A stretch of DNA of 64,000 bases. Source: Chitinophagaceae bacterium (GTDB lineage: Bacteria > Bacteroidota > Bacteroidia > Chitinophagales > Chitinophagaceae). The stretch spans positions 62,001-126,000 of the forward strand of contig JADJKL010000003.1 in the NCBI GenBank assembly GCA_016706055.1, written 5' to 3'. Positions 57,701 to 64,000 of this stretch are shown here, one piece after another. Under the pieces are notes generated by a model. It did not search any database. It saw only the letters and a list, made by a program, of their open reading frames with translations, and was not told the origin of the DNA. Position numbers and translations under genes: made by a program. How positions within the stretch are numbered: position 1 is the stretch's first letter; the number at the start of each line of letters is the position of its first letter.

Positions 57701-58978
57701 TTAAATTGTTCTTTTGCTATGATTTGACCAACACTTCTTTTTATAGTTTATAAACACTGCGCCAATATCATATGCCTGTTTCGAAGTTGTAAAAACAGTA
57801 TTATTTGTATTAATTAAATCGATTAGAAAAGCAGTGTGTTCTATTAGTTTAAAATTGTTTGTTAATGTGTTTCTTTTACTGTTTGGGACAGAACATTCTA
57901 TCAATCCTTTATATAATTTTTTTCTGGCAAAAATGTATTTTAATAAACCACCAAAAATACTATTTGGACCTTTTACTGCCTGGAAATTACCTTTGCTAAA
58001 GACAAAGCCAATTGAATAGTATTTTTCTCTGTAGTTGGATTTTAAATATGCCCCCATAGGTTTAGACCCCGAAATTTTATCCAAGTTTGATAAATTGATG
58101 TGGCCATTGTGTGCCCAAATGAACATTTTAGCATCTTCTTGTTGCTGAATTTTCGTAATGTTAACTGCCATACAGCTATCTCTGTAATAATAACCAGCAG
58201 AAAGATTTTTAATAGCCTGATAATAATTGTCTGAACAGAATTGTAATAACCTGAATTGTCTCTCAGAATGAATAGACTGAATTTCAGCTTTATTGTTTTG
58301 TAACCAATCATTTATTAAATCATGTATTTGGAAAAGAGTGTCTGAAAAATGTAAAATTTTATTCTCAAGTTTTTTGTATACATCTAATTCTGAAAGCTGG
58401 GTAATTGGTTTGATAATTTCATGAAGTTTTTTACTATTCTCAATTTTAGTATGATTAAAAAAAGTATTTAAATATTGAATCGGAGAATAAATGTTTTGCA
58501 TATCAAAACCATAGAATATTATTTTCTCATTTTGAGATTTGTCAAGATTAAAGTCTTTTATCCAAAGAATAAGATCTTTAACTTCTTCAGTTCGCCATGT
58601 CCAGAAATCAAAATTTAAAATTACTGAATCGATATTGCCAGTACCTGAACTTACATAATCGTTAATATAACTACAACCTCCAAAAGAAGCTTCTATACCG
58701 AAAATTCTGTAATTATAATGCAAAGCTAAAAATTTGAAAGTTTCCTTTTTTATATTAAAAAACTCTTTTGTCCCATGAGTTGCCTCTCCCATTCCTATAA
58801 TTTTGATCTCATTAGAATTGCTTTTTGATTTGAAAAAGTCAAAAAATAGATTTGGGCTATTTAATTCAAATGGGTAAATCGTCTCTTCAAGTAAACCAAT
58901 CTTTACAATTTCCTGCGAATAACTCTTTTTGCAGATTAATGTGATAAGTAATAGATAGCAGAAAAATTTCAAATTCAT
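57701..58978 (-). CDS. Erythromycin esterase family protein, exported
   Basis: 425 residues with a signal peptide (MNLKFFCYLLLITLICKKSYSQ). Family motifs: IGMGEATHGTKEFFNIKKETF (His and Glu), IFGIEASFGGCSYINDYV, FDFWTWRTEEVKDLILWI and MFIWAHNGHINLSN, where His/Glu form the active site. Known members open macrolide rings, but many relatives act on other substrates. It is very AT-rich (many AAT/TTT codons) and flanked by direct repeats A and B, so it looks like one mobile cassette. Confidence 0.85.
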   Translation of the reverse strand: MNLKFFCYLLLITLICKKSYSQEIVKIGLLEETIYPFELNSPNLFFDFFKSKSNSNEIKIIGMGEATHGTKEFFNIKKETFKFLALHYNYRIFGIEASFGGCSYINDYVSSGTGNIDSVILNFDFWTWRTEEVKDLILWIKDFNLDKSQNEKIIFYGFDMQNIYSPIQYLNTFFNHTKIENSKKLHEIIKPITQLSELDVYKKLENKILHFSDTLFQIHDLINDWLQNNKAEIQSIHSERQFRLLQFCSDNYYQAIKNLSAGYYYRDSCMAVNITKIQQQEDAKMFIWAHNGHINLSNLDKISGSKPMGAYLKSNYREKYYSIGFVFSKGNFQAVKGPNSIFGGLLKYIFARKKLYKGLIECSVPNSKRNTLTNNFKLIEHTAFLIDLINTNNTVFTTSKQAYDIGAVFINYKKKCWSNHSKRTI

Positions 58979-59055
58979 TACTCTTATACGAAATCAACTA
59001 GATTTTGTTACAAACGGAAACGTAATTATGTGTGGTTACTCTACAAAACAATGAC

Positions 59056-59185
59056 CGCAAACGACAGTTACGAACTTTGTTGGTGTTAGGTAAAGCCTTG
59101 TGCAATTGTAAAACACCACAAAACGAATTTAGGGAAATCCCTTCCCTATCCTGTTTTGTGCCTATTTGCCGACATTGATATTTCC
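59056..59185. repeat. Structured direct repeat B
   Basis: Begins CGCAAACGACAGTTACGAA and runs through ACTTTGTTGGTGTTAGG, AAAGCCTTGTGCAATTG, ACACCACAAAACGAA and CCCTTCCCTATCCTG. Same order and orientation as repeat A with about the same spacing. TTTGTTGGTGTT and AACACCACAAAA can pair. It lies about 80 bases upstream of the esterase start. Confidence 0.75.
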
Positions 59186-59546
59186 TGAAAACAATTTTCT
59201 CTAACCTATTTATCTCTCTCAACTCATCATGGTTCGTGGCGACACGAACCATGGCGACAACGCACAGCGACTCCGAAAGATTTATGTTTTACTATTGGTT
59301 GGTAAGGGATGGGGTAAGATTCTGCTGCTTGATTGTGTAAGTACATGGAGGTGCTCTGAAGTAGATACTCCTTTGTCGTATCACTTCAGAACATACTGCT
59401 TTTTCGACAGGTGATGTGCTGCTATGTTGGGCTTCTTGTTTGTCGAAAAAGAGGCACTGGGAATTTTCTGTTGTTTGGTTTGCGTAAGGGTGCTTGAAGG
59501 AATGATTACTATAGGCTATGCTGTTGGTCTATTTGCTATGCTGCAT
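59186..59546. other. Non-coding hairpin cluster
   Basis: No convincing gene. Three strong hairpins: CATGGTTCGTG with CACGAACCATG, loop GCGA, 59228-59253 (11 perfect pairs); TCTGAAGT-A-GATAC with GTATC-ACTTCAGA, 59355-59390 (13 pairs and one bulged A); CTTTTTCGACA with TGTCGAAAAAG, 59399-59451 (11 pairs, 31-base loop). This density suggests an RNA or recombination structure. Confidence 0.6.
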
Positions 59547-59653
59547 TGCCAACACACAAGACACAACAGCGGCGTACTTTTTTTTGTTGAACACCAACAA
59601 GGCGGACGGCTCGACGTTGCGTCAGCCCCAGCTGACGCAACGCATGTTGGCAG
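59547..59653. repeat. Spacer element with TGCCAACA/TGTTGGCA ends
   Basis: TGCCAACA (59547-59554) and TGTTGGCA (59645-59652) are perfect inverse ends of a 107-base element. Inside, CGTTGCGTCAGC (59615-59626) and GCTGACGCAACG (59631-59642) form a perfect 12-pair hairpin with loop CCCA. The Abi-alpha gene's stop codon is 5 bases beyond its right end. Confidence 0.75.
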
Positions 59654-59658
59654 TAGTA

Positions 59659-60444
59659 TTATTTAGACTTACAAATTTTTACAAACTTGTCACCGAAATG
59701 AGTAAAAATAAAATCATCGTTATTATAAACATCAACACTTACATCAATGTCTGTATCCTCTGGGTCTTCTGATGATTTTTCTGCAGAAACCTCAACATCT
59801 GTTTCCCATTTAAGAAGTCCAAGTGTCACAAGATTTGATATATTAATTGAAAGAGATAGCTGTGGTAATTCTAATTCTTTTGCTGTCATTCCAATACTAA
59901 AAACTAATGTGTCAAGTGAAAATTCTTCAGGTTCTTTTGGTTTTGGCGGATTATCTAAAAACTTCATTTGTCTTTGGAACGATGCTGCTTGTTTTTTATG
60001 TTTTGCTAGCCTTTTTTCAATTAAGAGTTCATGAAGCTGGTCAATTAATATTGCATCTTCAGTTGATATTTTATTCAAAACCGAAATACAGTTATGCTTA
60101 AATATAGTTTCAGTGTCAGAACTTAAAATATGAGCTGTTAAGTTTGCCCATTTGTCTTGAAGTGTTTCTTCTTCTTCATATGAACTATACTCTATTAACG
60201 GGGCTAAAACTTTTAAAGAAACCTTTTTAGGGTCAATATTTTTATCTTTTAAAATTTGTTGAGCTTTGGAAAATATTTTGATTTGATTTTTAAATCTTCT
60301 TAGTCTGACACTATCGGATATCATCCCACCCAGTTCATCAAAAGATGGCCCAAAAAGAGTTTTTAGTAAAGCCTCACTTTTGTCAAGTATTTGCTTTGGT
60401 AAATTTAAATTGTCTATTATTTTTTCTATGTCTGCCATTGTCAT
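59659..60444 (-). CDS. Abi-alpha (DUF4393) family protein
   Basis: 261 residues from ATG 60444 (a second ATG two codons later at 60438 is possible), no signal peptide. It has FGPSFDELGGMISDSVRLRRFKNQIKIFSKAQQIL at about residues 31-65, the core of the abortive-infection alpha family, then KWANLTAHILSSDTETIFKHNCISVL. Such proteins are annotated as phage-abortive but have little biochemistry. The gene fits tightly between the elements at 59547 and 60454. Confidence 0.82.
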   Translation of the reverse strand: MTMADIEKIIDNLNLPKQILDKSEALLKTLFGPSFDELGGMISDSVRLRRFKNQIKIFSKAQQILKDKNIDPKKVSLKVLAPLIEYSSYEEEETLQDKWANLTAHILSSDTETIFKHNCISVLNKISTEDAILIDQLHELLIEKRLAKHKKQAASFQRQMKFLDNPPKPKEPEEFSLDTLVFSIGMTAKELELPQLSLSINISNLVTLGLLKWETDVEVSAEKSSEDPEDTDIDVSVDVYNNDDFIFTHFGDKFVKICKSK

Positions 60445-60453
60445 GAAATATTA

Positions 60454-60652
60454 CTGCCAACGTTCGAGTATTGCTGCAGTTGGGGAATTGACCAACTGTC
60501 TGCCCGGAACTGAAGCTAAATTAATGATTAAAAGTTGAAGTTTACAACTAATGCCCAACAGAATTCCGTCCGCCGAAACTAAAGATTGGATATGCACTGC
60601 TGCCGATTGTTCTTCCGTCAAGCCCCAATTGCAGCAATACTTTTGTTGGCAG
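60454..60652. repeat. Spacer element with long inverted ends CTGCCAAC/GTTGGCAG
   Basis: The left arm (60454-60485) holds CTGCCAAC, GTATTGCTGCA and TTGGGG; the right arm (60623-60652) is its inverse, about 25 of 30 bases pairing with a small internal loop. Inside are further short hairpins (AGTTG/CAACT near 60533). The whole 199-base unit fills the gap between two genes to within 9 bases on each side. Confidence 0.8.
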
Positions 60653-60661
60653 CTGTTTTTG

Positions 60662-61021
60662 TCACGTTTGTTTATAAACTACTTCGAAGTCGTCACCAAG
60701 TGTCAATTGAATTTGCTTGTGTAAATCTCTTGTCTGATTGTAAAATGACTCCCACTGATTTTTATCCCAAAGTGATTGTTCTGCTGGGTCGTTCCAATTC
60801 AAACTTTCTGCGTATAATTTGTCAAGTTCCAAAACTCTTTGTCTGATGGAAGTTGGCAATTTAATTTTTGCGTCTTGAATAACATTTCCATTCAAATCAT
60901 ACATTTCTGCGTCCAAAGGGCCTACGTCAAATTTTTGATATGCAGCGTCATTGTCACACCACAAACAACCTCCACAGTTGTAGTCAAAAAAGAACCGAAG
61001 TCTATAAGTTGGGCTACTCAT
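60662..61021 (-). CDS. Small protein of unknown function with CxxCxxC-like start
   Basis: 119 residues. The N-terminus RLRFFFDYNCGGCLWCDNDAAYQKFDVGP has three Cys (NCGGCLWC), perhaps metal-binding. The middle has NQWESFYNQTRDLHKQIQLTLGDDFEVVYK. I do not recognise a named domain. The start overlaps the stop of the upstream gene by 8 bases, so translation is coupled. It is part of the cassette-like island. Confidence 0.7.
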   Translation of the reverse strand: MSSPTYRLRFFFDYNCGGCLWCDNDAAYQKFDVGPLDAEMYDLNGNVIQDAKIKLPTSIRQRVLELDKLYAESLNWNDPAEQSLWDKNQWESFYNQTRDLHKQIQLTLGDDFEVVYKQT

Positions 61022-61271
61022 ATATCGTTGCTCCTTTTAAAATGTCTGCAAATGTCTGCCAGTTAGGTTTGTCAGCATTGATGTCTATTTTGTTGTTGTC
61101 ATAATAACCTTGTATATCTTCTGCATATGAGCCAAAAGCCTGCAAAAAGTCATTAAGATTATTATTTTCCCAACTTTCTGGATTGTCAATAAAGTCTTGT
61201 CTCATCAAGTCTATAAACTCGATGAAAGTCTGTCTATCTGTTACTTTAAAATTTGAAAGATGGTCTGTCAT
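61014..61271 (-). CDS. Small DUF7660-like protein
   Basis: 85 residues from ATG 61271 (MTDHLSNFKVTDRQTFIEF); a longer frame to 61343 runs into the spacer element. Core pattern: FIEFIDLMRQDFIDNPESWENNNLNDFLQAFGSYAEDIQGYYDN, ending WQTFADILKGATIYE, like the DUF7660 family, small acidic proteins of unknown role. The start codon is 7 bases from GTTGGCAG (61286-61279), and the 3' end overlaps the next gene. Confidence 0.7.
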   Translation of the reverse strand: MTDHLSNFKVTDRQTFIEFIDLMRQDFIDNPESWENNNLNDFLQAFGSYAEDIQGYYDNNKIDINADKPNWQTFADILKGATIYE

Positions 61272-61431
61272 AAAATAGCTGCCAACACATAAATTTATGC
61301 TATAAGACGTACTGCACAAAATAAAATTGGTATTGAAAGCCAATTCTTTGGTGTTATACTTTCTGTATTGTCGTTAGGACAATCCAATCTTTTACAAAAG
61401 GATTTTGGAGCAAATATCGAGTGTTGCAAAT
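61272..61431. other. Spacer element remnant upstream of the small-gene pair
   Basis: No gene is seen. CTGCCAAC at 61279-61286 marks the same boundary sequence as in the other spacers, but no matching GTTGGCAG is seen at the far end. Short hairpins: ATTGG/CCAAT (61326-61344) and ATTGTC/GACAAT (61367-61383). Confidence 0.5.
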
Positions 61432-61503
61432 TGCTGAATAGAATTACCGAACGATGAAGAGTGCGACGCAACGAAAGATGATAGTAGTAATGTCGTTGGG
61501 CTA
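61432..61503. repeat. 71-base dispersed repeat, copy 2
   Basis: Near-identical to 15029-15099 in the same orientation (TGCTGAATAGAATTACC, GTGCGACGCAACGAAAGA, GATAGTAGTAATGTCG). It is the last piece before the TonB receptor stop (61512), marking the island's right edge. Confidence 0.85.
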
Positions 61504-61511
61504 ATAATATT

Positions 61512-64000
61512 TTACCACCTCGCTACAATCTTAAAATTAATCAACCTTGGTGTAAGCCTGTTGGGTAATAAATAAACGGTGTTGGAAAAATCTTTTACAA
61601 AAAGATAGGAGATAGTGTTGGGACGATCAATGATGTTGAATACTTCGAGGCTGGCCCAGATATTGTCGAAGTTGCGGAAAGGAGAGTGGCTGCGGCGTTT
61701 GGCTCTGTCATCATCCATCAGCAATGCACTGAAACCAATATCGGCACGGATATACGGTTCGATGACGGCGGCATTGCGATAGCGAACGGCATTGGGAATA
61801 TTGTACGGCATATTGCTTCCGTACAATAAGTTGAGATACATTTTAAAATTTTTGTTGGTGGGCAGGTAGTCGGAGAAATACATGCCGAATGTAATGCGCC
61901 GATCCTGCGGACGACGAAGCCAGCCTACATCAAATCTTGCACTGTCGGTAATGGTTTGGTCGGTGCTTTGTGCTGTGATGAATTCGCCTGCTGCATTTTG
62001 ATACCGATAGTAATGATCGCCGTTAATGTCTTCGGCCGTTTTCATAATGCCGAGGCTGATCCAGCTTTCTGCATCGGGAACGAGTTCGCCATGTAAACGC
62101 ATTTCTATTCCGGCAGCGTAGGCTTTGGCATTGTTCTCTCCAAAGTAACGGATACGGACATTGTCAACATCGTATGGCACTACATCGGTCATGCTTTTAT
62201 AATAGGCTTCTGTTGTCCAACGCATCGGACGGCCGCCAATGCCGATAAAATTATAATCGAAGCCGGCAACACCTTGCCAGCTTTTTTGCGATTTTAAATC
62301 GGTGTTGATGCTGCCATCATATCTTCTAAGCTCTCTATAAAAAGGCGGCTGATTGTATGCACCGGCTGCGACCCGAAAAATAATATCTCGTTTCCAGTTA
62401 GGACTCCAGCTTGCACCGAGTCTTGGAGAAATAAGAAATTCTCCATTGAGAGAATTATAATTGAAACGAACACCGGCAGTAAGCGTTGCTGAATGGGAAG
62501 AATCTTTCCCAAGTAAAATATTGTCCTGTATGTAACCGGAAAATTTATTGATGTCTAATGCGGCTGATGATTTTATTACTTTATTCAGGCGAAGCATATT
62601 GGGTTGATATGGCAATGCATAACCTGCGGAATCCTGGAATTCCCATTCGTTTAGTTTGTCGTTGATCTTTGCTTTATCATAACCAACGCCCCATTGAAAA
62701 GCATGTTTGCCCTGATCGAAAAATCCTTTGTGTGATAGGTTCCAGTTTTCTACGTTGAGTTCATTTCTTGCCCAGTTCTGGTACACCCCTGCACCCAATG
62801 GGTTTACAATTAAACCATAGGTTGGATTTCGTTTATCAAAATCTCTTTCGCCAAAAAGGTAAGCACCGATGATGTCCACATTTTCTTTTTCATCGTTTTC
62901 AAACCGGGAAGCCATCCATTTTAGTTTCAATTTTTTGGTGGGTTGGTTGATAAGAGAAAAGCCAAGCATGTTGGTTTGGTATTCATCTTTCTCTCTTCCT
63001 TCAAAATAAATATCTACACCGATGGTGGCACTAAAGATTGGAGAAAAAACAGAAGTTGTAAGCTGGCTTTCCTGTGGTATAAGTGAAAATTTTGTTTGTG
63101 AAATATTACTTAACAACTCAGCCGACCATTTAGGATTGAACTGGTAAGCAAGCAATGCCTGAAAATCGGCTGATGATGGTACGTAGTTTCCTTTTGTTTC
63201 CTGACTGCTTAATAAATTCCTATTGCTGCGATTGCGAATGCCAAGCAGGTAACTGAATTTTGAATTTTTGTTGACACCTTCTACTTGTAAGCCTTGTTCC
63301 AAAATACTTACATAAGCAGAGCCGCCGAATTTCTTTGGCTTCTTATATTGAATATCCAATACACTACTCATTTTATCGCCATACTTCGCTTGGAAACCAC
63401 CGTTGTAAAAACTGATGCCTTTCACCATTTCAGGATTGATGAAACTAAGGCCTTCCTGTTGTCCGCTTCTTACCAGGTACGGACGAAATATTTCAAAATC
63501 ATTTACATAGATTAGATTCTCATCATAACTACCACCACGAACGGAATATTGAGAAGTCAGTTCATTATTAGAGCCAACAAATATTTTAATCAAACTTTCA
63601 ACTCCTGTTACCGCCGAAGGAAGATTGATAATAGTTTTTGGATTGGGTTTTATAAGTCCGGCTTCTCTTCTGTCCCGTTGATCGGTAATGATTACCTCTT
63701 CTAATGTTTTCTCGCCTTTTTCTAATCGGATAGTAATTGTTTCTTCTTCACCTTCATTTAGGATGAAATTCTTTTGTTCAGTATTGCGACCAGCATAAGA
63801 GAAAATTAATGCAAAGGCTTTATCGGCAGCAACCATTAAGCGGAAGTAACCTGAATCGTTGGTAGTAATTCCTTTTGATTGACCTAAAATTGTAATGGAG
63901 ACATTGGCTAAAGGGTTTTCATTATCGTCAACCACTTTGCCGGAAACGTATGCAGATTTTTTCTGAGAGAAAGCGATGACTGTAACAAACAGTAGCAGTG
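61512..64000 (-). CDS. TonB-dependent receptor, N-terminus outside the window
   Basis: The frame is open to the right edge; the visible start (LLLFVTVIAFSQKKSAYVSGKVVDD) is the end of a signal peptide and the start of a carboxypeptidase-like domain (NPLANVSITILGQSKGITTNDSGYFRL). A plug follows (SAVTGVESLIKIFVGSNNELTSQYSVRGGSYDENLIYVNDFEIF), then a 22-strand-type barrel ending LTPRLINFKIVARW. It imports an unknown nutrient across the outer membrane. At least 830 residues. Codon use is more GC-rich than in the neighbouring island, supporting a boundary at about 61510. Confidence 0.92.
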   Translation of the reverse strand, partial: LLLFVTVIAFSQKKSAYVSGKVVDDNENPLANVSITILGQSKGITTNDSGYFRLMVAADKAFALIFSYAGRNTEQKNFILNEGEEETITIRLEKGEKTLEEVIITDQRDRREAGLIKPNPKTIINLPSAVTGVESLIKIFVGSNNELTSQYSVRGGSYDENLIYVNDFEIFRPYLVRSGQQEGLSFINPEMVKGISFYNGGFQAKYGDKMSSVLDIQYKKPKKFGGSAYVSILEQGLQVEGVNKNSKFSYLLGIRNRSNRNLLSSQETKGNYVPSSADFQALLAYQFNPKWSAELLSNISQTKFSLIPQESQLTTSVFSPIFSATIGVDIYFEGREKDEYQTNMLGFSLINQPTKKLKLKWMASRFENDEKENVDIIGAYLFGERDFDKRNPTYGLIVNPLGAGVYQNWARNELNVENWNLSHKGFFDQGKHAFQWGVGYDKAKINDKLNEWEFQDSAGYALPYQPNMLRLNKVIKSSAALDINKFSGYIQDNILLGKDSSHSATLTAGVRFNYNSLNGEFLISPRLGASWSPNWKRDIIFRVAAGAYNQPPFYRELRRYDGSINTDLKSQKSWQGVAGFDYNFIGIGGRPMRWTTEAYYKSMTDVVPYDVDNVRIRYFGENNAKAYAAGIEMRLHGELVPDAESWISLGIMKTAEDINGDHYYRYQNAAGEFITAQSTDQTITDSARFDVGWLRRPQDRRITFGMYFSDYLPTNKNFKMYLNLLYGSNMPYNIPNAVRYRNAAVIEPYIRADIGFSALLMDDDRAKRRSHSPFRNFDNIWASLEVFNIIDRPNTISYLFVKDFSNTVYLLPNRLTPRLINFKIVARW

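Noticed and set aside
59229..59666. Short plus-strand frames upstream of the esterase gene
   Set aside because: They are built from the hairpin and spacer sequences and show no protein-like composition.
57396..61511. A classical integron
   Set aside because: No integrase gene is present and the spacer ends do not fit RYYYAAC/GTTRRRY; kept only as cassette-like.

Overview
The window looks like a chromosomal segment of a Bacteroidota bacterium, most likely family Chitinophagaceae. Four things point there: the 16S/23S rRNA sequence type, the Bacteroidota promoter form (TTTG, 19 bases, TAnnTTTG), a type IX secretion C-terminal domain on a subtilase, and many TonB-type receptors and signal-peptide or lipoprotein genes in AT-rich DNA. 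Genus cannot be fixed by eye.

Layout. 1-6166: end of a lemA-like gene, two TPM-domain genes, a frameshifted M1 aminopeptidase, a frameshifted DUF4476 protein, and truA. 6167-12012: a complete rRNA operon (16S, tRNA-Ile, tRNA-Ala, 23S, 5S) behind three evenly built tandem promoters. 12042-31904: an MFS carrier, an M14 peptidase, rpsT, sucA, secreted proteins of unknown role, a histidine kinase/LytTR regulator pair, sucB, an RNA methyltransferase gene with an internal stop, a T9SS subtilase, a lipoprotein and mnmA. 32019-56860: a heavily broken M14 gene, ssb, an Ldh-type dehydrogenase, lysC, a thioredoxin/ApbE/DUF4266/DUF3570 redox operon, an RRM protein, an outer-membrane barrel, a di-haem peroxidase, a Mur ligase, a deaminase, an ECF sigma factor with a membrane partner, ppa next to crcB, lipoproteins, phoH and a hemerythrin protein. 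56878-61510: an accessory island, all genes on the minus strand (toxin-antitoxin, erythromycin-esterase-like, Abi-alpha-like, two small proteins), separated by structured repeats. 61512-64000: a TonB-dependent receptor running off the end.

Most of the core is ordinary housekeeping: TCA cycle (sucA and sucB, not adjacent), tRNA modification (truA, mnmA), translation, replication, and phosphate/fluoride handling.

Two things stand out. First, at least ten genes are interrupted, nearly always by what reads as one missing base, usually in a run of A, T or C. This is most simply an assembly error pattern, and several 'pseudogenes' here are probably intact in the organism. Second, in the accessory island genes are packed within 5-9 bases of CTGCCAAC/GTTGGCAG boundaries of structured spacer elements, and another gene lies between two diverged copies of a roughly 130-base direct repeat. 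This resembles a gene-cassette array, but no recombinase gene is visible.
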